Under the pieces are notes generated by a model that did not search any database, had not been told where the DNA came from, and saw nothing but the letters and a program-made list of their open reading frames with translations. A program made the position numbers and the translations under genes. From positions 1 through 63,666 of the forward strand of contig JANQLQ010000139.1 in assembly GCA_028280565.1 (NCBI GenBank): 63,666 bases of DNA, given 5' to 3'. The stretch comes from Fulvivirga sp. Lineage in GTDB: Bacteria; Bacteroidota; Bacteroidia; Cytophagales; Cyclobacteriaceae. The stretch's first letter is position 1. Each line of letters starts with the position of its first letter. This document shows positions 36,928 through 46,700 of this stretch, one piece after another.

Positions 36928-39900
36928 GTGAAATTCAACGAAGACTCCCGCGTAAAGATCCCCACAATACTTCACCTTATAAAGTTGGGATATGAGTACT
37001 TATCACTCAAAGGCGCCGTATGGGATGAAGAAACAAATATCTTCACAGCTATCTTTAGTGATAGCATCCGGCGAATTAATCCCGATCTCAACGACCATGA
37101 TATTGAAAGGCTTTATGCAGAGATTTCCCTCTGCTTGGAAAACGAAGACCTCGGAAAGGCTTTTTATGGTAAGCTGGTGGATCAGTCCGGTGTGCGTTTA
37201 CTCGATCTCGAAAACTTCGATAACAACACTTTTCATGTCGTTACGGAGTTAACTTATAAGAAAGACGATGACGAATTCCGGCCCGACATTATCTTGCTCA
37301 TTAACGGGATGCCACTGGTCTTCATCGAGGTGAAAAGGCCAAACAACCCTGACGGGATCATTGCTGAGCGTAAGCGGATCTTCATCCGTTTCCAAAATAG
37401 GAAATTCCGAAAGTTTATTAACCTGACACAGCTCATGGTCTTTTCCAACAATATGGAGTATGACGACGAGGACCCCGAACCGCTGCAAGGAGCTTACTAT
37501 GCCACTACTTCCTATAAGGAACCGGTGTTTAATTACTTTCGTGAAGAGGAAGAGCTGGACCTGGCCAATTTACTAGGGAAAGTTTCTGAGGAACAGGAAA
37601 ACTTCGTCCTGCAAGATACCAATTATGTTGGGATCAAAAATTCGCCAGAATTCGTCACCAATAAAGATCCCAATAGGCCCACCAACAGGATCTGTACTTC
37701 ACTTTTTAGGAAGGAACGGCTCAAATTCATTTTGCAGTATGCTTTTGCTTTTATGAAGGAGTTCCACGGACTGGAAAGGCATGTGATGCGGTATCCTCAG
37801 CTATTTGCCACCAAAGCTATTGCAGCAAAACTGGATCAGGGGGTGAGAAAAGGTATTATTTGGCACACCCAGGGGAGTGGTAAGACAGCCTTGGCTTATT
37901 ATAATGTGCGATACCTCATCGACTACTTCCAACAGCAATCCGTTATTCCCAAGTTTTACTTTATCGTGGATCGCTTAGACCTGCTGGTCCAGGCAGGCCG
38001 TGAATTCAAAGGCCGTGGACTGGTTGTTCACCAGGTCAATTCCAAAGAAGAATTTGCCCGGGATATTCGGTCTACCAGTGCTATACACAACACCTCCGGG
38101 GCGCCTGAAATTACGGTGGTCAATATCCAAAAGTTCCAGGAAGATGCCAATGTCGTGCAAAACTCGGATTACAATATCAATATTCAGCGGGTGTACTTCT
38201 TGGATGAAGTGCACCGTAGCTACAACCCCAAGGGAAGCTTCCTGTCCAACCTGAACGAATCCGATCCCCAGGCGATCAAGATCGGGCTTACGGGCACGCC
38301 CTTATTAGGCCAGAATTACAATTCCCGCTCATTGTTTGGCGGCTACATTCACAAATATTATTACAATGCCTCCATTATTGACGGCTACACATTGCGGCTG
38401 ATCCGTGAGGAGATCGAGACCAGCTATAAGATCAAAATGATCAAAGCGCTGGAGGAGATCGATATCCTGAAAGGCAATGGGGACCGCAAACTGGTCTACG
38501 CACATCATAAATTCGTAGAACCTATGCTGGATTACGTAGTATCGGATTTTGAGAAGAACAGGCTGACCTCAAATGATGCCAGCATAGGGGGTATGGTGGT
38601 GTGCGACTCCTCAGACCAGGCCAAAAACATGTACGAGATCTTTCAGCAAAAGTATGCCGATGAGGAAGCATTACCGATTGCTGCCGAACCGGAATTAAGC
38701 TACCAAGTACATCAACAAGATGAACGAAAGGTAACGACTGCTGCTCTCATTTTACATGATGTCGGCACAAAAGATGAACGCAAAGAACGGGTAGAAGATT
38801 TCAAAGATGGGAAGATCGACCTGCTGTTCGTTTACAATATGCTGCTCACTGGTTTTGATGCGAAACGACTCAAGAAACTCTACCTCGGGCGGGTGATCAA
38901 ATCGCACAACCTTCTACAGGCGTTGACGCGGGTCAACCGGCCGTACGGGAATTTTCGATATGGCTTCGTAGTAGATTTTGCGGACATCCAAAGTGAGTTT
39001 GATAAAACCAACAAGGCCTATTTTGAAGAGCTTCAGTCGGAGTTAGGTGATGAAATGGAGCACTACTCCAATCTTTTCAAAACACAGGAAGAGATAGAAC
39101 AGGAGATCGCCGAGATCAAAGAGGCATTATTTCATTTTGATACGATGAATGCCGAAAACTTTTCGGACCAAATCTCTCAAATCAAGGACCGCACCCAGGT
39201 GCTGGCCATTACGAAGGCGCTCAACAACGCCAAGAGCCTGTATAATCTCATTAGGCTATCAGGACACCATGAGTTGCTTGATAAGCTTGATTTCCGAAAG
39301 TTAACTACCCTGTCAAGGGAAGCCAATAACCACCTGGCACTACTCAATCAAAAACTGGCCCTTGAATCCGGTGCTGATACTTCCAATCTACTTAATGTGG
39401 CGCTGGAAGATGTCCTCTTCAAGTTCACCAAGATATCCGAAGAAGAGATGATACTGGCCGATCAGCTAAAGACGACCCTGAAGAGAACACGCGAGAAGCT
39501 TGGGGGCAACTTCGACCAGGCCGACCCGGAATTTATCTCCCTGAAAGAAGAGCTGGAGCGACTTTTTAAAAAGAAAAACCTTTCTGAAATTTCACAGGAG
39601 GAGATGACGCAAAATATCGAAGAGCTGGAGGTGGTCTATGACAAAGCTAGGGAGCTGGAGCGTGTGAACCAACTGCTTAAGGCGAGGTACGACAATGACG
39701 AGAAGTATGCGCGGCTGCACAAACGGCTGATGGAGAAAGATCCGCTTACGGACAGTGAAAGTAAGCTGTTTGAAGCCCTCTCCGGGTTGAAGAAAGAAGT
39801 GGATGGGCAACTCCTCAAGAACGCCAACCTGATGGAAAATGAGAGCTTCGTGCAGCGAATGACCATGCGGCTGGTCATTGACCAGTTCCAGAACAAAAAC

Positions 39901-39993
39901 CAAATACCACTGGACCCGGACAAGACCCATAGGATCAATACGATGGTGGTGAAAGAGTATTTGAACGAGTACCGTCATGGGCGAGTGGCGTAA
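36928..39993 (+). CDS. hsdR: Type I restriction enzyme R subunit (HsdR)
   Basis: A 1021-residue motor and nuclease subunit. The N-terminal PD-(D/E)xK nuclease shows Asp120 and FIEVK (Glu134, Lys136). The superfamily 2 helicase shows Walker A HTQGSGKT (about 313-320), DEVH at 426-429 and TGTPLL after it, then motif VI-like ALTRVNRPYG. A coiled-coil-rich C-terminus (from about 700) should bind the methylase complex. The start is GTG at 36928, with an in-frame stop just upstream. It is complete, with no frameshift seen. It cuts unmethylated DNA after ATP-driven translocation, together with HsdM and HsdS. Confidence 0.95.
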   Translation: MKFNEDSRVKIPTILHLIKLGYEYLSLKGAVWDEETNIFTAIFSDSIRRINPDLNDHDIERLYAEISLCLENEDLGKAFYGKLVDQSGVRLLDLENFDNNTFHVVTELTYKKDDDEFRPDIILLINGMPLVFIEVKRPNNPDGIIAERKRIFIRFQNRKFRKFINLTQLMVFSNNMEYDDEDPEPLQGAYYATTSYKEPVFNYFREEEELDLANLLGKVSEEQENFVLQDTNYVGIKNSPEFVTNKDPNRPTNRICTSLFRKERLKFILQYAFAFMKEFHGLERHVMRYPQLFATKAIAAKLDQGVRKGIIWHTQGSGKTALAYYNVRYLIDYFQQQSVIPKFYFIVDRLDLLVQAGREFKGRGLVVHQVNSKEEFARDIRSTSAIHNTSGAPEITVVNIQKFQEDANVVQNSDYNINIQRVYFLDEVHRSYNPKGSFLSNLNESDPQAIKIGLTGTPLLGQNYNSRSLFGGYIHKYYYNASIIDGYTLRLIREEIETSYKIKMIKALEEIDILKGNGDRKLVYAHHKFVEPMLDYVVSDFEKNRLTSNDASIGGMVVCDSSDQAKNMYEIFQQKYADEEALPIAAEPELSYQVHQQDERKVTTAALILHDVGTKDERKERVEDFKDGKIDLLFVYNMLLTGFDAKRLKKLYLGRVIKSHNLLQALTRVNRPYGNFRYGFVVDFADIQSEFDKTNKAYFEELQSELGDEMEHYSNLFKTQEEIEQEIAEIKEALFHFDTMNAENFSDQISQIKDRTQVLAITKALNNAKSLYNLIRLSGHHELLDKLDFRKLTTLSREANNHLALLNQKLALESGADTSNLLNVALEDVLFKFTKISEEEMILADQLKTTLKRTREKLGGNFDQADPEFISLKEELERLFKKKNLSEISQEEMTQNIEELEVVYDKARELERVNQLLKARYDNDEKYARLHKRLMEKDPLTDSESKLFEALSGLKKEVDGQLLKNANLMENESFVQRMTMRLVIDQFQNKNQIPLDPDKTHRINTMVVKEYLNEYRHGRVA

Positions 39994-40064
39994 ATTGTCA
40001 GTATTGGGATTGGTTGGATTAGGAGATTATTGGATTTTATATCGACTTGAACAAAAAACTAGGA

Positions 40065-40490
40065 ATGAAAGAAGAGATCCAGGATGACCTCACGTATAAG
40101 ATCATTGGCTGTGCCATGAAAGTGCATTCCTTCCTGGGGAATGGCTTCCAGGAAGTAATTTACCAGCGGGCTTTGGCCATCGAACTGGAAAAAGCGAAAT
40201 TAAGTTTTGAAAGAGAGCAGGAACAGACTATTTATTACGAGGGGATGGACATAGGCACCCGAAGAGCTGACTTTTTAGTTGAAAATGAAGTGTTGGTAGA
40301 GCTAAAGGCCGTTATAAAAATGGAAGACGTACACCTGGCGCAAGGGTTAAACTACCTGGTAGCATATCGGTTGGATAAAGGATTACTGATCAACTTTGGA
40401 GCCCAAAGTTTACAGGTAAAACGGCTCCGCCATCCTAAAAACCGAACCAACCCGGCAATCAAAAAACCTGGTAATGTAGAGGCAAAATGA
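40065..40490 (+). CDS. GxxExxY-family protein
   Basis: A roughly 141-residue protein (ATG at 40065; a TTG at 40047 is possible). The family name motif is seen as GNGFQEVIYQRAL, and the C-terminal part has VELKAV, HLAQGLNYLVAYRLDKGLLINFG. The fold is PD-(D/E)xK nuclease-like: ADFLVENEVLVELKAV supplies Asp and Glu-x-Lys-like residues. Its role is unknown; such genes are common in Bacteroidota and often stand near mobile or defence genes. It is inserted between hsdR and hsdM. Confidence 0.85.
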   Translation: MKEEIQDDLTYKIIGCAMKVHSFLGNGFQEVIYQRALAIELEKAKLSFEREQEQTIYYEGMDIGTRRADFLVENEVLVELKAVIKMEDVHLAQGLNYLVAYRLDKGLLINFGAQSLQVKRLRHPKNRTNPAIKKPGNVEAK

Positions 40491-40600
40491 AGATATTCAT
40501 CTTGCCCCAGGTCCAAATTATTTAGTAGCTTATGATACATAAAGGATCACATTCATCAATTTAGAAACTAAAAATATAGAGGCGAAGGCTAACTATGATC
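40489..40600 (+). pseudogene. Fragment of a second GxxExxY gene
   Basis: Translation from 40489 gives EDIHLAPGPNYLVAYDT, a stop, then RITFINLETKNIEAKA. This lines up with EDVHLAQGLNYLVAYRLDKGLLINFG...NVEAK of the intact gene, about 166 bp upstream. It is a decayed partial tandem duplication and carries an in-frame stop. Confidence 0.6.
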
Positions 40601-40661
40601 GAGTAAGCCAAGAATCCCAAAATCCAATAATCCTACAAATCCAAATACAGACAAAAAGAAA

Positions 40662-42287
40662 ATGACCAAAACACTAGAATTTGAACGGCAAACCAAGGCC
40701 ATGATCGACGGCCTGAAAAGCGTGTGTGCAAATTATGGGTTGGGAAACGACGGGAACGAATTTAAGATCATCACACAGGTGTTCCTGTACAAATTCCTTA
40801 ATGACAAGTTTGTATATGAAGTAAAAAGAATAGACCCGAAAATAGCGGGTGCCGAAAATTGGGAAGGGGCGCTTAAGGCATACCCGTCGAAACAGTACGA
40901 GATGCTGATGATGCAGCTTAGCGAAAGCACGGCCCGCATTAGCCCGGATCATTTCATCTCCTCGCTGTTTGAAAAGCAGAACCAGCCCAACTTTGCCGAG
41001 ATCTTTGACAATACCCTGCTGGACATAGCCCGGGAAAACAGCGATATCTTTTCCGTAGTGACTAACAGTGGTGAGAAGATCGTGCTATTTGAGAACATCA
41101 GTAAGTATGTGACGGACGATAGGGACGAGTTTTGCAAGGCCATTATCAACAAGCTCATTCACTTCAGCTTTGAGCATATTTTCGGCGAGAAGTTTGACTT
41201 CTACGCCACCATTTTTGAGTACCTCATCAAAGACTATAATACCAACAGTGGCGGTAAATATGCCGAGTACTTCACGCCACACGCCGTAGCCAAGATCATG
41301 GCGAGGTGCCTGGTGCAGGGGGAGCCGAAGAACGTTACCTGCTTTGACCCCAGCGCCGGGTCAGGCTCGCTACTGATGAACCTGGCCCACGAGATAGGGG
41401 AAGACCGCTGCACCATTTATTCGCAAGACATCTCCCAGAAGTCATCCAACTTGCTGCGGCTCAATCTTATCTTGAATAACCTGGTACACTCCATCCCCAA
41501 CATCGTAAAGGGCAATACCATCCTTGATCCCTACCACCGCGATGCCAGTGAGGCGCTGCAGCAGTTTGACTACATCGTGTCTAATCCACCCTTTAAGCTG
41601 GACTTTTCTGACTTTAGCGCCGACCTGGACACCAAAGCCAACAACGAGCGGTTTTTTGCAGGTATCCCTAAGGTACCGGCCAAAAAGAAAGAGTCCATGG
41701 CCATTTACCTGATGTTTATCCAGCACATCATGCACGTGCTGAAAAACACTGGCAAGGCCGCTGTTGTAGTGCCTACCGGATTCATTACCGCTCAAAGCGG
41801 GATCGACAAAAGGATCCGTCAAAAGCTGGTGGAAGAAAAAATGCTGGCCGGGGTGGTGAGCATGCCCAGTAATATCTTTGCTTCTACTGGTACGAATGTG
41901 TCCATCCTGTTTATTGATAAGGAAAATAAGGAGCATGTGGTGCTGTTGGATGCCTCTGGTCTAGGTACGAAAGAAAAGGTAGATGACAAAAACCAAAAGA
42001 CTGTACTATCTCGTGAAGAAGAAAACCGGATCATTGACACCTTCAATAATAAAGAAGCTGTGGATGACTTCTCAGTAGTGGTGAGTTATGAGGAAATAGA
42101 AGCGAAAAATTACTCGCTGAGTGCGGGGCAGTATTTTGAGGTGAAGATTGAGTATGTGGATATTACAGAGGACGAATTCAAATCTCAATTGCTAATACAT
42201 GAAGAAAATCTCAACAAATTATTTGAACGATCAAAGGAGTTAGAAGGTGAGATAAAACTTGGCATTGGAAGCCTCCGCTATGAATAA
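40662..42287 (+). CDS. hsdM: Type I DNA adenine methyltransferase (HsdM)
   Basis: A 541-residue N6-adenine methyltransferase. An HsdM N-terminal helical domain (about 5-150) is followed by the SAM-binding motif FDPSAGSGSLL (about 228) and the catalytic NPPF (308-311). It protects host DNA and forms the M2S core with HsdS. The last 8 bp overlap the hsdS start (ATGAATAA), so translation is coupled. Length and motifs are intact. Confidence 0.97.
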   Translation: MTKTLEFERQTKAMIDGLKSVCANYGLGNDGNEFKIITQVFLYKFLNDKFVYEVKRIDPKIAGAENWEGALKAYPSKQYEMLMMQLSESTARISPDHFISSLFEKQNQPNFAEIFDNTLLDIARENSDIFSVVTNSGEKIVLFENISKYVTDDRDEFCKAIINKLIHFSFEHIFGEKFDFYATIFEYLIKDYNTNSGGKYAEYFTPHAVAKIMARCLVQGEPKNVTCFDPSAGSGSLLMNLAHEIGEDRCTIYSQDISQKSSNLLRLNLILNNLVHSIPNIVKGNTILDPYHRDASEALQQFDYIVSNPPFKLDFSDFSADLDTKANNERFFAGIPKVPAKKKESMAIYLMFIQHIMHVLKNTGKAAVVVPTGFITAQSGIDKRIRQKLVEEKMLAGVVSMPSNIFASTGTNVSILFIDKENKEHVVLLDASGLGTKEKVDDKNQKTVLSREEENRIIDTFNNKEAVDDFSVVVSYEEIEAKNYSLSAGQYFEVKIEYVDITEDEFKSQLLIHEENLNKLFERSKELEGEIKLGIGSLRYE

Positions 42288-43590
42288 GCTGAAAACATAT
42301 AAATTCGGTGACCTGTATAAAATGAGTTCAGGCATTTCTTCAACACCTGATCAGGCCGGTCATGGAACACCATTTCTGTCTTTTGGTACTGTTTTCAATA
42401 ATTATTTTCTTCCAACATATCTGCCCGACCTAATGAATATTTCTGAAAAGGAGATGGAAATATACTCCATTAAAGAAGGTGATATTTTCTTAACTAGAAC
42501 AAGCGAAACATTGGATGAGTTGGGCATGAGTAGTGTTGCCATCCAGGATTATCCCGGGGCTTCTTACAGCGGTTTTTTAAAACGTCTTAGGCCTACTCAG
42601 AACCATATCACTTATCCAAAATTTATGGCTTTCTATCTCAGGAGTAAACTCTTTAGAAAGACCATGAATAATAATGCGATCATGACCTTGCGGGCAAGTC
42701 TTAATGAGCAAATCTTTTCTTATTTGGATTTGCTTTTGCCGGGATATGATGAGCAAAAAAAGATTGGTGATCTTCTATTTCAAATGAATCAAAAAATCGA
42801 ACTAAACAACAAAATCAATGCAGAGCTAGAGGCCATGGCCAAGCTCATTTATGACTATTGGTTTGTGCAGTTTGATTTCCCGGATGAAAACAGCCGGCCT
42901 TACAAATCCTCTGGCGGTAAAATGGTTTACAATGAGGAGTTGAAAAGGGAGATTCCTGAGGGGTGGGAGGTGAATGCTGTCAAAGAAGAATTGGGTGTGC
43001 AATATGGATTTCCGTTTAGTACCGATGCCTTCAATGAGGAAGGTAATGGGCTGCCAGTTGTTAGAATTAGGGATATTCTAACCAATACTATCTCTCTCTA
43101 TTCCACCGAGGAGGTTGAGGAAAAATATAAACTGTTGCGGGGTGATTTATTGATTGGTATGGATGGTAACTTCCATATGAATTTTTGGGATAAAAATGAT
43201 TGCTATTTGAATCAAAGATGTGTGCGAATCAGAAAGAAAAATGATTCAAGAGTGTCACTGTTTCAGACTTTATTTAGTTGTCAACCTTACATAATAGCTA
43301 GAGAAAAAAATGTTTCACGTACTACTGTGGGTCATTTAAGTGCGCGTGATATAAACGAATTAAAGGTACTTGTTCCAAATGATCAAAATTTGATTGAAAG
43401 GACTAAATTGTTTGATGACGCACTTAATAAAATAGTGGCCAAAAGAAATGAAAACCAAAAACTCGCCGAACTCCGCGACTGGCTCTTGCCCATGCTTATG
43501 AATGGCCAGGTGACGGTGGGAGAGGTGAAGGAATATGTGCAGGATCAGGGGGCAAGCATGGCTGCTGAGAAAGGGGGTGTGTATGACTAA
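42280..43590 (+). CDS. hsdS: Type I specificity subunit (HsdS)
   Basis: About 436 residues with two target-recognition domains, each followed by a helical spacer. The first ends near NQKIELNNKINAELEAMAKLIYDYWFVQFDFP and the second near RNENQKLAELRDWLLPMLMNGQV, both typical HsdS sequences. The two recognition domains set a bipartite DNA target, which cannot be read from sequence. The ATG at 42280 overlaps hsdM by 8 bp, which excludes the frame extension to 42259. The gene ends in an 8-bp overlap (ATGACTAA) with the KAP NTPase gene. Confidence 0.95.
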   Translation: MNKLKTYKFGDLYKMSSGISSTPDQAGHGTPFLSFGTVFNNYFLPTYLPDLMNISEKEMEIYSIKEGDIFLTRTSETLDELGMSSVAIQDYPGASYSGFLKRLRPTQNHITYPKFMAFYLRSKLFRKTMNNNAIMTLRASLNEQIFSYLDLLLPGYDEQKKIGDLLFQMNQKIELNNKINAELEAMAKLIYDYWFVQFDFPDENSRPYKSSGGKMVYNEELKREIPEGWEVNAVKEELGVQYGFPFSTDAFNEEGNGLPVVRIRDILTNTISLYSTEEVEEKYKLLRGDLLIGMDGNFHMNFWDKNDCYLNQRCVRIRKKNDSRVSLFQTLFSCQPYIIAREKNVSRTTVGHLSARDINELKVLVPNDQNLIERTKLFDDALNKIVAKRNENQKLAELRDWLLPMLMNGQVTVGEVKEYVQDQGASMAAEKGGVYD

Positions 43591-45727
43591 AAAGAAACTG
43601 GGGCCAGATTCTTACCCAAAATCGGAATCCCCAGGAAAAAGCGATGACTCCCCGGAAGGACACCAAACCATACCGTATGACGAGGTTTTCCTTACGGAAG
43701 AGGTTACGCTGGAAGAAAATTATGAAACAGGAGAGCCTAGGGACGTAACCGATGCAGATGATCTCACTGGTGATTTTTATGAAATAGAGCAGTTCAATAA
43801 CAATGTAGGCATTTACCTCGCAGGGCACACCTATGGGCATGATGATCAATTGCCCAGGTTTATGGAAGAAGGTATCTGGGAAACCGGTTTTAATAGAAAA
43901 TATGCGGCTAAGATTAATGAAGTAAAAGCAGGAGCCCTATTACTTTCCAAAACCAAAAGCATACGAGGGAGTATACTGATTATTGATGGAATAGGCATAG
44001 TAGAGTCTAACGATAATAACGGTACGTCCCTTAAAGTACGATGGATAGAGGCACAGGAAGTTAGTACTGACAAGGAGATCAGGTTTCCAAAAATAGCTGG
44101 CACGTACCCCGGCACTTTTCATAAGCTGAAATCCAGTCATATTGTGCAGGTGGTCAGTACTATTGGGCTGGAGTTATTTCAACGCCTTATCCGCGATTTT
44201 GATGCTTCAATGCAATATGCCGGCCTCCGAATACGGGCAGACTCACCGGAAGTTTATCTTAACGCTGAAATCATAGCACGTGAATTTGCCAGCATTATCC
44301 ACAGAAGTAAGTCTGCCACGGATACCACAAAACCTTCCCAGGAAGATCGGTTTTATGGAATATTCGGGCAATGGGGCAGGGGAAAAACCCGGTTTTGGAA
44401 TCTTGTAAGAGAAAGTTTAAAGTCCAATGAGGGACAGTACAGGTTCATTGATTTTCATGCCTGGAAATACCAGGATACACCAGCGGTGTGGGCCTACCTG
44501 TATGAAAAGTTTGCTGATGAATATTATTTCAAAGCGCGAAATATTTTCTTCTATCCATTCCAGGTCATTATCAATGGCCTGCAGTCTTTTTGGTTATCCG
44601 TTTACCGGAGTCCGGGACATGTTTATGCCTTCCTGGGCAGTGTGATTCTTTTAGTGTTGGTTTTGACTATTGGTAAAACGAATATCATTCAGAACGGAAA
44701 AGTTGAAAGTTGGCCATCAGTTTTGATGTTGATAGGATCCGTTGGTTTGAGTATTTACACTTTCCTGCAGACATTTTCCAAGCCGATAGCCTCCAGCGCT
44801 AAGCAGTTTATCAAACTAGCCTCACGTAAAAGCTTCAAGGTTCATTTAGGAATACAGCATGAAGCCCAGGAAGAGTTAAAGATCCTACTCAAGGCATGGT
44901 ACAGGCTGTATTCAAAAAATAAAAAAAAGACATTGGTGCTGTTTATCGATGATATAGACCGGTGTGATGAGAAGAAGGTAGTGCAGATCGTCGATTCGAT
45001 CAGGGTCATGCTGAATGAGCCGGAAATCCAGCGCAGGCTGATTGTTCTGGCGGCCATTGATGAAAGAATCTTGTGCCAGGCGATCCGTAAAAAGTATGAA
45101 GGATTTGTAGACAATAAACATCAGACGCTGGATGTGGGAAGGCTTACCTCGGAGTACCTGGACAAGCTCTTTATTGCGGGTGTGAAACTAAGCGAGTTGA
45201 ATAACCAGAACAAGCAAGAGATACTGAAAGGATATGCCAAAGATATGATCGAGTGTATAAATAGGAAGAAGTTAATTTCGCAAACAGAAAAGCAAGAAAA
45301 AAGTCATGAAGATGAAGGCGATAAAGAAACTGAAATTGGAACAGCGCTATGGGTTAGACAGACTATAACAAAAGTCTTAACAAGGTCCGACACCGTTGGT
45401 GATGAGAAAGTCGAATTGTCCATTACAGAAGGTGATATGCTGGCTGTTGAAGTTCAGGGACTAAAATATGCCACGCCGAGATCGATCAGGGGTTTCCTGG
45501 TAAAATACAGGCTGGCCCGAAATCTGGCTGCTATTTTACTGGGTACCAAACCGGACCAGAGAACCTTTAAGGACATAGCTCAACGCATTGTCAGTGTCAT
45601 GAACTTCGAGCCACACCATGATCCGGCCGAACCGGCTGTGCTGGATGATTCCGATAGGTTAAAACTGGAAGCCATTATTGACATGGTAGATTATTATCAT
45701 GGAGATAACTCAGCACATACATCGTGA
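43583..45727 (+). CDS. KAP-family P-loop NTPase with McrB-like N-terminal domain
   Basis: About 714 residues from the ATG at 43583, which overlaps the hsdS stop by 8 bp; a longer frame from 43535 is less likely. Residues about 1-60 are acidic. Residues about 80-180 (YLAGHTYGHDDQLPRFMEEG, IWETGFNRKYAAKI, IDGIGIVES, GTSLKVRW) resemble the domain that precedes the AAA module in many McrB-like restriction proteins. The KAP NTPase follows: Walker A GQWGRGKT (262-269), two transmembrane helices (about 348-366 and 377-395) inserted in the domain, and Walker B LVLFIDDIDRCDE (about 451-463). KAP NTPases include the phage-exclusion protein PifA. The coupling suggests this is part of the restriction system. 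Confidence 0.85.
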   Translation: MTKKKLGPDSYPKSESPGKSDDSPEGHQTIPYDEVFLTEEVTLEENYETGEPRDVTDADDLTGDFYEIEQFNNNVGIYLAGHTYGHDDQLPRFMEEGIWETGFNRKYAAKINEVKAGALLLSKTKSIRGSILIIDGIGIVESNDNNGTSLKVRWIEAQEVSTDKEIRFPKIAGTYPGTFHKLKSSHIVQVVSTIGLELFQRLIRDFDASMQYAGLRIRADSPEVYLNAEIIAREFASIIHRSKSATDTTKPSQEDRFYGIFGQWGRGKTRFWNLVRESLKSNEGQYRFIDFHAWKYQDTPAVWAYLYEKFADEYYFKARNIFFYPFQVIINGLQSFWLSVYRSPGHVYAFLGSVILLVLVLTIGKTNIIQNGKVESWPSVLMLIGSVGLSIYTFLQTFSKPIASSAKQFIKLASRKSFKVHLGIQHEAQEELKILLKAWYRLYSKNKKKTLVLFIDDIDRCDEKKVVQIVDSIRVMLNEPEIQRRLIVLAAIDERILCQAIRKKYEGFVDNKHQTLDVGRLTSEYLDKLFIAGVKLSELNNQNKQEILKGYAKDMIECINRKKLISQTEKQEKSHEDEGDKETEIGTALWVRQTITKVLTRSDTVGDEKVELSITEGDMLAVEVQGLKYATPRSIRGFLVKYRLARNLAAILLGTKPDQRTFKDIAQRIVSVMNFEPHHDPAEPAVLDDSDRLKLEAIIDMVDYYHGDNSAHTS

Positions 45728-46031
45728 TAGCCCTTGTAGGGTGTTAAGCTAAGTAAAATTACCACTAAGCGTTACCCGATATGGAAATTTCCGATGCTGA
45801 TCAAGGCAGTTATTAGATATCCGCAGGATAAATGCTGGCGTTTGCACTTTTTTAGTCTAATGGTTCTCATTATAAACGAGAACCAGTTTAGGTCAAGACG
45901 AGTAAGAGTGGCTTTGTGATCATTTTGTTGGCTTGGCCCCAACAAAATGATACCACCCCACTAGCTTTGCCTTAATAGTTTGGAGGAATAATAGGGAAAT
46001 CAAACACCAACTTTGCTCATTATCACAACTC
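45728..46031. repeat. Gene-free stretch with two hairpins, one shared with 47050 and 48554
   Basis: No gene is supported. GGTTCTC at 45862-45868 pairs with GAGAACC at 45878-45884; the same design occurs at 47050 and 48554 with different but still paired stem bases. A second perfect 13-bp hairpin spans 45919-45951 (ATCATTTTGTTGG...CCAACAAAATGAT), about 190 bp after the KAP gene, and could end its transcript. Confidence 0.7.
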
Positions 46032-46322
46032 TCAACTTCCCTCTTTATCCCCATCCATACTATTAAAATAAGGCCTCAACGAATCAAGCTGGTCAAACAA
46101 CTCCCCTAATCGAGCATACATATAAATAAGGTCACTCACTTTTTCTGGGGTCATTTTACAGGCCGTTCCCGGGTTAGGACGCACCGCTAAAACTAATAAT
46201 TCCCATAGCTGTTTTTTCAGCGCAGGGGCATCGATCCAAGACAGTTGGTTATCCACCAGGTCTTGCAAGAATTTAAGCTTATCTATCGGCAATAATTCCG
46301 TGTTGTTTTTATGCCGTGTCAT
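46032..46322 (-). CDS. Uncharacterised 96-aa protein
   Basis: A small, mainly helical, soluble protein, not recognised. Segments LPIDKLKFLQDLVDNQLSW and PEKVSDLIYMYARLGELFDQLDSL look like helices that pack in a bundle. The start ATG lies inside the end of the upstream - strand frame (14-bp overlap), so it was coupled to that now broken gene. It may be a partner protein whose system has decayed. Confidence 0.5.
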   Translation of the reverse strand: MTRHKNNTELLPIDKLKFLQDLVDNQLSWIDAPALKKQLWELLVLAVRPNPGTACKMTPEKVSDLIYMYARLGELFDQLDSLRPYFNSMDGDKEGS

Positions 46323-46620
46323 TCTTCATAAGATTAAGGACCAAATTTTTTAGAAAGTGATTCATCATTTGTATGATCACCGTTAGCCCCGGTTCTTTAC
46401 CTTGTATGGCTAACGTAGCGTTGTTGGCTTCCATCAATAGCTGGGTGAGGTCACGGATATTGGCCGGCATGTTGTTGCTGTCTTCTGACTGGAAAAACAG
46501 TCGATGGCAATGCGCCTAACATGGCGCTCGAAGTGGGAGCGATTAAAGGAGGTGAATTTCGGGTTCTGTTCATAGAATACGGCGTTATTCTTGATTAATA
46601 ATATATTGTTATTGTATGCT
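46309..46620 (-). pseudogene. Frameshifted small gene upstream of the 96-aa gene
   Basis: On the - strand an upstream frame reads NNAVFYEQNPKFTSFNRSHF and ERHVRRIAIDC; a second frame then continues FFQSEDSNNMPANIRDL and ends LNLMKNDTA, stopping at 46309-46311. Restoring one T in the T5 run (plus-strand A5 at 46493-46497) joins them. No usable start codon is seen upstream before an in-frame stop. The intact ATG at 46470 gives a 53-residue remnant. Confidence 0.5.
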
Positions 46621-46700
46621 AATATATATAATAACTATGCTATTAGCAAATTAGAGATATAGTTATTTTATGTCTAGGCATATGCTGGCTATATTTAGGT

